Origin: CAVPTL01 sp963729195
Lineage (GTDB): Bacteria > Actinomycetota > Thermoleophilia > Gaiellales > JAICJC01
Direction: 5' to 3'
DNA: 64,000 bases
NCBI GenBank assembly: GCA_963729195.1
Contig: CAVSNF010000024.1
Coordinates: 372,001-436,000, forward strand
Each line of letters begins with the position of its first letter. Within the stretch, counting starts at the first letter, position 1. The notes below the pieces were generated by a model. The model had not been told where the DNA came from. It worked only from the letters and a program-made list of their open reading frames with translations, and ran no database searches. The translations under genes and the position numbers were made by a program. Shown here one piece after another: positions 54,870 through 62,982 of this stretch.

Positions 54870-56066
54870 ATGCCTCGGAATCACCGCACAATTGTCTGCA
54901 CAATCGTCCCCCGCTTCGCCTTGCGGGTGGCCGCCGGCAACGAGGGTCGCTTACCCGATCAGCCGCTTGCGCTGGGCCCCGAGCCTGGCGGCCCTCCCCA
55001 CATCGGCGAGGCCAGCGCAGCCGCTGCTGCCCACGGAGTCCGCGCCGGCATGCGTGTGGGCGAAGCGATCGCCCGCTGCCCCCAGCTACAACTGGTAACG
55101 CCCGACCCGGGAGCGGTGGCCGTCGCCGAGGAGCAGCTGCTCAGCCGGCTGGAACATCTCGGCGCGGCGGTGGAACCACTCGCACCCGGCGCCTCATTGT
55201 TTGCCGCCGACGGTCTCACGCGGTTGCATCATGGCACCATGCGGCTCCTGCACACTGTCGCCGGCGCCCTGCCCGCGGGAGGGCGTGTCGGGGCCGGGCC
55301 GGGCCGCTTCATGGCCCGGGCGGCGGCGGCCAAGGCCCGTCATCGGCAACCGTTCACCGTCGAGCCCGGTGCCGCCACAAGCTTTCTTGCCCCCTTGGCT
55401 CTCGCCCAACTCGACCTCGAGCCGGCGCTCTGCGCCCAACTGACCACGCTCGGACTCACCACCATCGGCGATTTGGCTGCGCTGCCTCTGCCGGCGGTGG
55501 CCGACCGCTTCGGCCGAGGTGGAATCGAGGCCTGGCGTCTGGCACGGGGCGAGGACGAGGCTCACGTGATCCCGCGGATGCCGCCCGAGCCGCTGCGCGA
55601 GATGATCGAGTTTCCCGACCCCGTCGGTGATGAGCTGACGCTGCGCGGTGCCATCGTCGTCCTGGTTGACCGTCTGCTGGCCAACCCCGCCCGCCGGGGC
55701 CGACCGGCTCGCTCGGTCACGATCTCTGCCAGGTTGGCGGCGGGGGGATCTTGGCGACGACCGATCGCGCTTCGTGACGCCACTGCCGAACCACGCCGGT
55801 TGCGGGATGCCGTCAGCCCACGGCTGACAGAACTGCCCGCCGCGGTCATCCAACTCGAGCTGGAGCTGACCGCGCTGGCCCAAAGCGGCGCCCAGCAGCT
55901 GTCGCTCCTTCACCCGCCCGAAGAACTCTTGCGCGAGCGGGCGGCCGAGGCGGCCAGACAGGTGCGCGCCGGTGTGGGTGAAGGCAGCCTGTGGCGAGTG
56001 GTCGAGGTCGCACCGTGGTCACGGGTCCCGGAGGGGCGCGACCTGCTGATCCCGTTTGACGGCTGA
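54870..56066 (+). CDS. imuB: ImuB-like Y-family polymerase homologue (mutasome subunit)
   Basis: 398 residues. Overall layout is Y-family: G-V-R-A-G-M-R-V-G-E-A-I-A-R-C-P-Q-L near residues 56-73 and a helix-hairpin-helix region LTTIGDLAALPLPAVADRFG. The catalytic acidic residues are missing (the first strand reads VCTIVPRFALRVAAG and the second GASLFAADGL), as is typical of ImuB. A beta-clamp-binding motif QLSLL lies at 343-347 and the end PWSRVPEGRDLLIPFDG is the usual ImuB tail. It should recruit DnaE2 to the clamp during SOS mutagenesis. No imuA-like gene is next to it. Its 3' end overlaps ctaA by 48 bases on the opposite strand. Confidence 0.88.
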   Translation: MPRNHRTIVCTIVPRFALRVAAGNEGRLPDQPLALGPEPGGPPHIGEASAAAAAHGVRAGMRVGEAIARCPQLQLVTPDPGAVAVAEEQLLSRLEHLGAAVEPLAPGASLFAADGLTRLHHGTMRLLHTVAGALPAGGRVGAGPGRFMARAAAAKARHRQPFTVEPGAATSFLAPLALAQLDLEPALCAQLTTLGLTTIGDLAALPLPAVADRFGRGGIEAWRLARGEDEAHVIPRMPPEPLREMIEFPDPVGDELTLRGAIVVLVDRLLANPARRGRPARSVTISARLAAGGSWRRPIALRDATAEPRRLRDAVSPRLTELPAAVIQLELELTALAQSGAQQLSLLHPPEELLRERAAEAARQVRAGVGEGSLWRVVEVAPWSRVPEGRDLLIPFDG

Positions 56067-57038
56067 CGGCTCCCACACGAAGCTCGCGACCGCCACCACC
56101 ACCATCAGCAGCGTGGCCGCCAGCGCAACGTGCACCGCCACCAGCTGCCACGGCAGGCCGTTGCGGTACTGCACCTCCCCCACCGTCGCCTGACAGCCGA
56201 TCAGCACGACCGCAGCCAGCACCAGCCATGCCGGGACAGTGCGTGCCGCCCGCCGCCACAGCCACACTGCCAGCACCACCAGCAGCACCGTGAAGATGGT
56301 CGCAATCCGGACATGCAGCCAGGTCGATCGGTAGAAGTTCCACAGCCGCTCGATGGGGGTGTCGGTGCTGCCCGGGTGAGGCCCGGAGGCAGTCACGAAT
56401 GCGCCGGTGGTGACCAGCGCCAGACAGGCGACCGCGGTCGCCCAGGCCAGCACGCCCATGCGCCGGTCGCCGAGCAGAGCCGGGCCACCCCGGTCGAGGC
56501 GGACAGCGCGCACCGTCACCCACGTCCACAGCGCCACCACCACCATCGCCAGCAGGAAATGTGACATCACCAGGAACGGATTCAGATCGAGCGCCACCGT
56601 GAGCGCTCCCAGAGGCACCTGCGCGACTGTTCCCAGAGCTGCCGCAGCAGCGGCCAGGCTGACACCGCGGCCGAGCCCCGCGGTGCGGCGAGCCATCACC
56701 GCCGCGATCACCGTCACCACCATCGCGATCCCCGAGATCACACGATTGGAGAACTCGATCAGGGCGTGGCCGGAGGCCTGAGGTACGAGGCTGTTGGCCT
56801 CGCAGGTGGGCCAGTGCGGGCAGCCGAGGCCAGAGGCGGTCAACCGCACCAGCGCACCTGTGGTGACCACCAGCCACAGCAGCCCCAGCGAGATGGCGGC
56901 GATCGCCAAAAACGTGTGGGCCGACACCCCGCGACGTGCGGTGTCAACCCGATCGCGGGGCGAGGGATATCGGCGTCGTCGACTGACTGGGACATGCCTG
57001 ACCGGAGCGTATCGCCGATCGCTCAGCCGGTCGCCCAT
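56019..57038 (-). CDS. ctaA: Heme A synthase (CtaA/Cox15 family)
   Basis: Polytopic protein with about eight hydrophobic segments; converts heme O to heme A for cytochrome oxidase. TTGALVRLTASGLGCPHWPTC has the typical cysteine pair region; EFSNRVISG, MSHFLLAMVV and VAVHVALA carry conserved heme-ligand histidines. ATG 57038 gives a 40-residue basic leader; GTG 56927 (VSAHTFLAIAAI) closer to the first helix is an alternative. The last 16 codons overlap imuB on the other strand. No oxidase subunit is nearby. Confidence 0.9.
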   Translation of the reverse strand: MGDRLSDRRYAPVRHVPVSRRRRYPSPRDRVDTARRGVSAHTFLAIAAISLGLLWLVVTTGALVRLTASGLGCPHWPTCEANSLVPQASGHALIEFSNRVISGIAMVVTVIAAVMARRTAGLGRGVSLAAAAAALGTVAQVPLGALTVALDLNPFLVMSHFLLAMVVVALWTWVTVRAVRLDRGGPALLGDRRMGVLAWATAVACLALVTTGAFVTASGPHPGSTDTPIERLWNFYRSTWLHVRIATIFTVLLVVLAVWLWRRAARTVPAWLVLAAVVLIGCQATVGEVQYRNGLPWQLVAVHVALAATLLMVVVAVASFVWEPSAVKRDQQVAPLRDP

Positions 57039-57066
57039 GCCCTTTGCAGGGCAAATTTACAGTTTA

Positions 57067-57095
57067 TTGACCATGTTGCTTGAGTAACCTAATCT
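57067..57095 (+). promoter_or_regulatory. Near-consensus promoter for the secreted repeat protein
   Basis: TTGACC (57067-57072), a 17-base spacer and TAATCT (57090-57095), in a locally AT-rich stretch. Starts about 35 bases before the GTG at 57131, with a strong AGGGAGGGGGAGG ribosome site between. The best vegetative promoter match in the window. Confidence 0.75.
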
Positions 57096-57130
57096 TCCCT
57101 GATAGTCCTTTTCAGGGAGGGGGAGGTCGA

Positions 57131-58285
57131 GTGAAGTTCCGGGCTCTACGGGGGGTAATGCCCCTGCTTGTAATTGTGGCCGCGCTGATGATTGCCGCGG
57201 TCGCTGACGCCGCGACGGTGGCGAATAAGCCGCTGGGATCGGTGCAGGCCAACGGCAAGGTGAACGCGATCGTGATCAGCGGTAACACGGCCTATCTGGG
57301 CGGCGCATTCACCGCGATGCGACCGGCCGGGTCAACCACCGGCGGCACCACGCGCAATCACGCGGCTGCGGTGGATCTCACCACGGGTGCGCTGCTTCCG
57401 TGGAATCCGAACGTGAACAATGCCGTGAACTCATTGGCCGTCTCGGGGAGCACGGTCTACATCGGCGGTGTGTTCTCGACGGTCGGTACCGCGAGCCGCA
57501 AGAACATCGCCGCGGTCAACGCGACCACCGGCGCTGTCATCACCGGGTTCAAGACCGCCAACGTCAATCACGGCGTGTACGCGATCGCACCGTCGGGCTC
57601 GCACCTGTACATCGGTGGAGCGTTCACAACCATCGGCGGAGCCGCGCGGGCATACGCGGCCGACGTCAGCCCCACCTCGGGAGCGCTCAACTCGGGCTTC
57701 GCCCCGGTGCTCGATAACCAGGTGCGTGCGATCACACTGACATCCGATGGGATCGTGCTGGGCGGCAACTTCACCACCCTCAACGGGGCGTCAAGCGTCT
57801 CCATCGGCAAGGTCAACTCGTCCGGTGGATCGATGACGTGGAACTGGCACGGTCCGCCGGGCGGCGGCACCCATCCGTTCCAGGTGGACGCGATCACACA
57901 GGACTCCACCGGCATCTACGCTGCGGGCACGGGCAACGGTGGATCGTTCATGAAGTTCAACTCACAGGGCGATCTGCAGTTCATCGGCGGCACCAACGGC
58001 AACGTCACCGCGCTGGGACTGGACGGCGGCTACCTGTACGTCGGCGGTCACTTCCAGGGCTACTGCGGCCTGATCATGGGCAGCAACTCCTGCACCGTGG
58101 CTGCGACCCGCCACAAGCTGATGGCGGTCAGCACCAGCGACGGCAGCCTGCAGAGCTGGAACCCGACGGCCAACATGACACTCGGCGTGTTCGCCATGGA
58201 TGCGGGTGGCGGTCATGTCGCAGTCGGTGGTGACTTCACCAAGATCGGCGGCGTCAGCCAGCAAGGCTTCGCCAGGTTCGGCTGA
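57131..58285 (+). CDS. Secreted beta-propeller-like repeat protein (delta-60-like)
   Basis: 384 residues. N-terminal signal peptide (FRALRGVMPLLVIVAALMIA then ADAATV). The rest is a repeat protein: YLGGAFTAM, YIGGVFSTVG, YIGGAFTTIGG, LGGNFTTLNG, YVGGHFQGY and VGGDFTKIGG recur about every 50-60 residues, each followed by an Asp/Asn/Ser/Thr-rich blade, as in delta-60 propellers. Gly, Ser and Asn content is high. Probably exported; binding partner unknown. GTG 57131 follows a strong ribosome site; earlier in-frame text lacks a signal peptide. It has its own promoter and terminator-like hairpin. Confidence 0.82.
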   Translation: MKFRALRGVMPLLVIVAALMIAAVADAATVANKPLGSVQANGKVNAIVISGNTAYLGGAFTAMRPAGSTTGGTTRNHAAAVDLTTGALLPWNPNVNNAVNSLAVSGSTVYIGGVFSTVGTASRKNIAAVNATTGAVITGFKTANVNHGVYAIAPSGSHLYIGGAFTTIGGAARAYAADVSPTSGALNSGFAPVLDNQVRAITLTSDGIVLGGNFTTLNGASSVSIGKVNSSGGSMTWNWHGPPGGGTHPFQVDAITQDSTGIYAAGTGNGGSFMKFNSQGDLQFIGGTNGNVTALGLDGGYLYVGGHFQGYCGLIMGSNSCTVAATRHKLMAVSTSDGSLQSWNPTANMTLGVFAMDAGGGHVAVGGDFTKIGGVSQQGFARFG

Positions 58286-58297
58286 GGTCGTGATTTC

Positions 58298-58325
58298 GGG
58301 GGTGGCGGGCAGCCCCGCCACCCCC
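58298..58325 (+). terminator. Hairpin terminator after the repeat-protein gene
   Basis: Perfect 12-base-pair stem (GGGGGTGGCGGG) with a 4-base loop, starting 12 bases after the stop codon. Only a short TT follows instead of a full T-run. Confidence 0.7.
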
Positions 58326-58383
58326 TTCGTCCGACGCAATCGGTGTCATACTTCGAGGTGCGGTCTTGCCACGCCGCGGAAGG

Positions 58384-58566
58384 ATGGCTCTGGCTCCAAT
58401 GTCGGAAATCGAATTGATCCTGTGTACCACGTGCCGGAAGGAAACTCCGCACGTCGTTGGCATGGTCATGGGCGGGGAACCGCTCAAGCTCGTGCTCACG
58501 TGCGAGGTATGCGGGAAGCGGCTCGAGAGCATCCCACCGCCGCCGCCGACACCCAAGCAGGGTTAG
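58384..58566 (+). CDS. Small two-CxxC zinc-ribbon protein
   Basis: About 60 residues with LILCTTCRKETPH and LTCEVCGKRLES, a compact zinc ribbon, then a proline-rich end (IPPPPPTPKQG). ATG 58384 is used; ATG 58399 or TTG 58366 in frame are alternatives. An extended -10-like TGTCATACT at 58344-58352 lies upstream. Role unknown; nucleic-acid or protein binding is possible. Confidence 0.6.
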   Translation: MALAPMSEIELILCTTCRKETPHVVGMVMGGEPLKLVLTCEVCGKRLESIPPPPPTPKQG

Positions 58567-58599
58567 ACCCGCCGGCGCCGACTTGGGTATCCTGCGGAA

Positions 58600-58854
58600 A
58601 TGGCCAAGCGAACGTCTGTTCGACAGATCGGTCTCCCCCGCAAACTCGGGGTGATCTGCGATCACGATGGCATCCCCACCTCCGTCGCCCATCGATCGGT
58701 GGAACATGTGCGTGACGAGTGGCGGGTCGATGAGGGCTGGTGGACGGGGAACCGGACGCATCGACGCTATTTCGACCTGGTGCTGGAAGACGGCCGAAAC
58801 GTGGTGGTGTTCTGGGATCACCGCGGCCGCCAGTGGTTCGGCCAGCGCGTGTGA
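58600..58854 (+). CDS. DUF6504-like small protein
   Basis: 84 residues. The C-terminal half WRVDEGWWTGNRTHRRYFDL followed by VLEDGRNVVVFWDHRGRQWF resembles the DUF6504 domain often found beside imuB/dnaE2 genes. Here it lies between imuB and dnaE2, which supports the assignment. A TATCCT hexamer 7 bases before ATG suggests a near-leaderless message; no LexA box is present. Its stop codon TGA is inside palindromic repeat copy 3. The function of the family is not known to me. Confidence 0.68.
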   Translation: MAKRTSVRQIGLPRKLGVICDHDGIPTSVAHRSVEHVRDEWRVDEGWWTGNRTHRRYFDLVLEDGRNVVVFWDHRGRQWFGQRV

Positions 58855-58883
58855 ATAACGGTGCCAGGCACCGAATTATTCAT
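58851..58883. repeat. Palindromic repeat, copy 3 (diverged)
   Basis: The left arm GTGAATAACGGTGCC is identical to the other copies; the right arm GGCACCGAATTATTCAT has two extra bases and a changed end. The TGA stop of the DUF6504-like gene is formed by its first bases, as in copy 2. Confidence 0.85.
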
Positions 58884-59048
58884 GCCGCCTCCGGCAGTCG
58901 TGTGCGACAGGCGCCCTGAGGCGCAGGACGCGGTGGTTGTGGCAAGGATCGAGTGGCGGGCGGAGCGGAGGCGTGGCAAAGCCACGTTGAGCACCGCACC
59001 GCCGCGTGGGACGCCGCCAGAACCGCCGCGGACCAGCCTCAGAGTAGG

Positions 59049-59081
59049 TGTGGCCGGCGCCTCTGAGAGACGCCGGCCACA
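59049..59081. terminator. Perfect 11-base-pair hairpin
   Basis: Arm TGTGGCCGGCG, loop of 11 bases (CCTCTGAGAGA). No T-run on either side. Could terminate transcripts or belong to a structured RNA. Confidence 0.45.
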
Positions 59082-59291
59082 GGGAGGGCCTGACGAAGAC
59101 GACCGGGGTTATCACTCCTGCTGGGGAGGCGTGATCGTCATCGCCAGACAAGGTGAATACTACGGGGTAATTGCCAAGATTTCATGGGTAGAAGTGTTAC
59201 AGATCAGTCACAAAACACTACCCTAGCCCTATTGCAAACGCTTAATTGTGGTCGTACGCCGGACGTTCACGGCTTGTTTCCAAATCCTGGC

Positions 59292-59321
59292 TTGACCGAT
59301 TACAGCCACGTCTGGCATACT
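59292..59321 (+). promoter_or_regulatory. Candidate promoter for the small gene at 59369
   Basis: TTGACC (59292-59297), an 18-base spacer and CATACT (59316-59321) with TG one base before the hexamer. The GGAGGGGGGAG ribosome site and ATG follow. Confidence 0.6.
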
Positions 59322-59368
59322 CGATCGTCCGACGCGTGTGCTTGGCTATCGCGTTGGAGGGGGGAGTT

Positions 59369-59668
59369 ATGAGCGAGCCGGCAGCGTCCGTGGAGCACAC
59401 AATCATCGCGTCCGAAGACGTCGTCGAGGACGTCGTGGCTGCGCCGCGCGCCTACATGTATCAGGTGCACGTCCGCCGCCGAAAGGGATTCTGGAAGCGC
59501 TGGCAAGGACGGGTCGTGACCCGCGACCTTCAAGGTACGCGCAGGTTCTGGCCGTGGCGCATGAGCCACGATCGCGATCGCCTGGTGCAGCAGCTGTGGG
59601 AAGAGACGATGCGCGACATCCAGTGGCGAAACAGCGACACACCGGTGGAGATCGTCGAGGTTTCGTAG
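59369..59668 (+). CDS. Hypothetical protein upstream of dnaE2
   Basis: 99 residues: acidic N-terminus with SEDVVEDVVAAPRAY, then a basic aromatic section (VRRRKGFWKRWQGRVVTRDL, RRFWPWRMSHDRDRL) and an acidic end. No membrane segment or known motif. A strong ribosome site and promoter support it as a real gene. Thirty bases before the LexA box of dnaE2; co-regulation is not evident. Confidence 0.6.
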   Translation: MSEPAASVEHTIIASEDVVEDVVAAPRAYMYQVHVRRRKGFWKRWQGRVVTRDLQGTRRFWPWRMSHDRDRLVQQLWEETMRDIQWRNSDTPVEIVEVS

Positions 59669-59697
59669 ACCATCTCGACGCGCTAAGCTGATCTGAT

Positions 59698-59711
59698 CGA
59701 ACACATGTTCG
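59698..59711 (+). promoter_or_regulatory. SOS (LexA) box of dnaE2
   Basis: CGAACACATGTTCG, a full match to the Gram-positive LexA consensus CGAAC-N4-GTTCG, ending eight bases before the dnaE2 ATG. A repressor there would cover the transcription start. It pairs with the box before imuB. Confidence 0.87.
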
Positions 59712-59718
59712 GTCAGTC

Positions 59719-62700
59719 ATGCAGTATCCGGAACTCCACGCCCACTCCTGCTACTCGTTTCTCGACGGCGCCTCGCAGCCCGAAGAGATGGCGATGCGTG
59801 CTGCCAAGCTGGGCTATTCGACGCTTGCGCTGACCGACCACGACAGCCTGTCGGGGTCCCTGGAATTCGCCAACGCCGCCCACGACGCCGGGCTGCGCCC
59901 CATCACCGGCTGCGAGCTGACCATGGTCGACGGCTCCCACCTGACATTGCTGGTCGAGAACGAGCATGGCTATCGGAATCTGTGCCGGCTGATCACCGTC
60001 GCTCACCGCGACGATCGCCGAGCACCCCACACCACTCTCGACCAGGTCGCCCACCACGCCGAGGGGCTGCACTGCCTCTCTGGTTGTGCCCGCTTGGGCG
60101 CGGTCGCTGGGCCGATGGGCCGGGGGCAGGTGCGTGAGGCGGAGCGAATTGCCCTGAAGCTGCGAGGGATCTTTGGCCGTGACCACTTCGCCATCGAGAT
60201 CAACCGGCCCTACTGGCGCGGTGACGCCCGCCGCAACCGGCTTCTGACCGAGCTGGCGGCCGCTCTGCGAGTGCGCCTGGTCGGCACCGGCGACGTGCAC
60301 GCTCACTCATCCCGCCGAGCCTTTCTCCAAGACGCGCTGGTCGCGATCCGGTGCAACTCCACGCTGGATGCGAGCGAGGCAGAGCGGCGGGGTAACCACG
60401 AATCGGTGCTGCGCGCCCCCGCCGACGCTGCCCGGCTGTTTTCATCCGAGGCCACCCGCGGCGCGGTCGAGGTGGCCGATCGCTGTCGATTCGACCTGAC
60501 CCGGGATCTGGGATATCGCTATCCCGACTTCTCCGACACCGGCGAACCGGCACAGGCCGTGTTGGAGCAGCTGTGCCGGGCCGAACTCGACCGCCGCTAC
60601 GCCGGCACCGGCATGGTCGCCGAAGCACGTCAGCGACTCGAGCAAGAGCTGGGCTTGATTGCCCATCACCAGCTGGCGGGGTTCTTCCTGCTGCACCGCG
60701 ACATCCTCGAGATGGCTCGCGCAGTGGCGGTGCGCGTACGCGGTCGCAGCGCCGGACGCAGGCTGCTTCCCCCCGGTCGTGGTCGCGGTTCCAGCGTGGG
60801 ATCGATTGTGTGCTATCTGATCGGGCTGTCCCATGTCGATCCGGTGGAGACGCGCCTGTTCCTGGGCCGGTTCCTCTCCAAGGATCTGGCCAGCGTCCCC
60901 GACATCGACCTCGACTTCCCCCGAGATGTGCGCGAGGGGTTGATGCTGGACGTGATCGAGCGATACGGATCCGACCACGCCGCGCTGGTGGCGGCCTTCC
61001 CCACCTACAAGACCCGGGGCGCGATCCGCGATCTCGGCAAGGCACTGGCACTCCCGCAGGGCGAGATCGAGCGGATGGCCCGGCTGGCCGACTCATGGGG
61101 TCGGATCGAGCCCGAGCAGGTGGAGGAGCTGCGCGGCCGTCTTGACGCACCCCGCTGGAAGGCGTTCGCATTTCTGATGGAGGAGATCAGCGGCCTGCCC
61201 CGCCACCTCTCCCAGCACTCGGGCGGAATGGTGATCTCGACCACCCCGCTGGTGGAGCTGGTGCCGGTGATTCCGGCGGCCATGCAGGGGCGCCAGATCT
61301 GCCAGTGGGACAAGGACTCGTGCGCGGACGCCGGATTTCTCAAGATCGACCTGCTCGGTCTGGGCATGCTCTCTGCAGTGGAGGAGTGTGTCGATCTGAT
61401 CGCGCAGTCTCGCGGTGCGCCGATCGATCTCAGCCGAGTCGGATTTGATGATGCCGACGTGTTCGCCGAGATCCGCGCGGCCGACACGGTGGGTGTGTTC
61501 CAGATCGAGAGCCGCGCCCAGATGCAGTCGCTGGTGCAGACCAAACCGGAGAATCTCGCCGACCTGACGGTGCAGGTGGCGCTGGTGCGACCCGGCCCGA
61601 TCGTGGGCGATGCGGTCAACCCGTACATCAAGCACCGGCGCGCCCGGCGCGATGACCCATTCTTCGAGCCCCCCTATGACCACCGGCTGCTGGAGCCGGT
61701 GCTGAACGACACGCTGGGTGTGGTGGTGTTTCAGGATCAGGTGCTCGAGGTCGCGATCGCACTGGCCGGATTCACCACCGGCGAGGCCGAGAGTCTGCGT
61801 CGGGCGATGAGCCGCAAGCGCAGCCGTGAGGCACTCGAGAGCCACTGGATCAGATTCCGCGATGGATCCGCCGAGAACGGGGTGTCCGAAGAGACCGCCC
61901 GCACGGTGTTCGACAAAGTGGTCGCCTTCTCGGAGTTCGGATTCCCCAAGAGCCACGCCGCCGCCTTCGCCATCCTCGCCTACCAGTCGGCATGGCTTCA
62001 CCGCGCCTACCCCGCGGAGTTTCTGTGCTCACTCCTGAACGCCCAGCCGATGGGCTTCTACCCTCCGGCAACGCTGCTGCGCGATGGTGAGCGGCGCCAG
62101 GTCGAGACCCGCCCGCCGGACGTCAACCTCAGCATGGCCGCCTGTTCGGTGGAGGATCGCGGCGCAGCGATCCGGATCGGGCTGGGCTACGTCAAAGGTG
62201 TCGGTACCCGCTCTGAGCTGCTGGTCTCCGAGCGCGACCGTAACGGGCACTTCACCGATCTGGGCGATCTGGTGCGCCGCTCACCACTTGCAACCGACCT
62301 GCTGGAGTCGCTGGTCAAAGCCGGCGCTTGCGACCGCTTCGGCGACCGCCGGCAGCTGCTGTGGGAACTGCGGCTGCACCGAGCCCCCGCGGGCCCCGAG
62401 CACGCTCGCCAGCTGGCATTGGCACTCGACTCCGCCCCCACTCCGAAGCTTCGGCCGATGAGTGATTGGGAGCGGATGGTGGCAGACCACGAGACCATGA
62501 GCCTCACCACCGGCCCTCATCCGATGGCACTTCTGCGACCCAACATCGCCGAGGAGATCCGCTCTGCTGCGTCACTTCGCGAAGGTGTCGGCGGCCACGT
62601 GACGGTGGCCGGGGTGATGGTGGCCCGCCAGCGACCCTCGACGGCCAAAGGCATCGTGTTCCTGCTGGTGGAAGACGAGTCCGGCATGGTCAACGTGGTG

Positions 62701-62982
62701 GTGCCGGCAAAGATTTATGAGCGCGACCGGATCGCGATCCGGTCAGAGCCGCTGGTGCAGATATGGGGTCGGCTGGAGCGTCGCAACGACACCCTCAATG
62801 TGATCGCCGAACGGGTGGCAGCGCTCTCGCATGTGGCGAGGCCGGAGATCCGCGCCCAGGCGGAACGGGCTGCCGCCCGAGCCGCGGGTACCGGCGCCGG
62901 GCAGGGCGGCCGGGTGGCCGACATGCGGGCGCTGAAGGCCGCGGTGCCACGCGGCAACAGCTGGGGCCAGGGACGTCGTTAG
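59719..62982 (+). CDS. dnaE2: Error-prone DNA polymerase DnaE2 (ImuC)
   Basis: 1087 residues, unbroken. N-terminal PHP domain (PELHAHSCYSFLDGASQPEEM, LTDHDSLSGSLEFA), palm with VPDIDLDFPRDVR, SQHSGGMVISTTPLVEL, FGFPKSHAAAFAILAYQSAWL and a C-terminal OB domain ending GNSWGQGRR. The SQHSGGMVI block and the shorter length separate it from the replicative dnaE at 27447. Under LexA control with imuB, it should extend past DNA lesions at the cost of accuracy. Confidence 0.95.
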   Translation: MQYPELHAHSCYSFLDGASQPEEMAMRAAKLGYSTLALTDHDSLSGSLEFANAAHDAGLRPITGCELTMVDGSHLTLLVENEHGYRNLCRLITVAHRDDRRAPHTTLDQVAHHAEGLHCLSGCARLGAVAGPMGRGQVREAERIALKLRGIFGRDHFAIEINRPYWRGDARRNRLLTELAAALRVRLVGTGDVHAHSSRRAFLQDALVAIRCNSTLDASEAERRGNHESVLRAPADAARLFSSEATRGAVEVADRCRFDLTRDLGYRYPDFSDTGEPAQAVLEQLCRAELDRRYAGTGMVAEARQRLEQELGLIAHHQLAGFFLLHRDILEMARAVAVRVRGRSAGRRLLPPGRGRGSSVGSIVCYLIGLSHVDPVETRLFLGRFLSKDLASVPDIDLDFPRDVREGLMLDVIERYGSDHAALVAAFPTYKTRGAIRDLGKALALPQGEIERMARLADSWGRIEPEQVEELRGRLDAPRWKAFAFLMEEISGLPRHLSQHSGGMVISTTPLVELVPVIPAAMQGRQICQWDKDSCADAGFLKIDLLGLGMLSAVEECVDLIAQSRGAPIDLSRVGFDDADVFAEIRAADTVGVFQIESRAQMQSLVQTKPENLADLTVQVALVRPGPIVGDAVNPYIKHRRARRDDPFFEPPYDHRLLEPVLNDTLGVVVFQDQVLEVAIALAGFTTGEAESLRRAMSRKRSREALESHWIRFRDGSAENGVSEETARTVFDKVVAFSEFGFPKSHAAAFAILAYQSAWLHRAYPAEFLCSLLNAQPMGFYPPATLLRDGERRQVETRPPDVNLSMAACSVEDRGAAIRIGLGYVKGVGTRSELLVSERDRNGHFTDLGDLVRRSPLATDLLESLVKAGACDRFGDRRQLLWELRLHRAPAGPEHARQLALALDSAPTPKLRPMSDWERMVADHETMSLTTGPHPMALLRPNIAEEIRSAASLREGVGGHVTVAGVMVARQRPSTAKGIVFLLVEDESGMVNVVVPAKIYERDRIAIRSEPLVQIWGRLERRNDTLNVIAERVAALSHVARPEIRAQAERAAARAAGTGAGQGGRVADMRALKAAVPRGNSWGQGRR

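Larger units (their letters stand above)
58884..59368. other. 485-base intergenic stretch with hairpins
   Basis: No convincing gene: the open frames on both strands lack start signals and have shadow-like composition. Contents are a GC-rich first part, a strong hairpin (59049-59081), a locally AT-rich part from about 59150 with an imperfect inverted repeat GGGTAGAAGTGTT / AACACTACCC (59186-59223), and a promoter before the next gene. A small RNA here is possible but unproven. Confidence 0.5.

Noticed and set aside
58861..59226. A 121-codon open frame on the plus strand in the gap before dnaE2
   Set aside because: It starts inside the palindromic repeat, has no ribosome site, and its residues are the Arg/Pro-rich type expected from non-coding GC-rich DNA.
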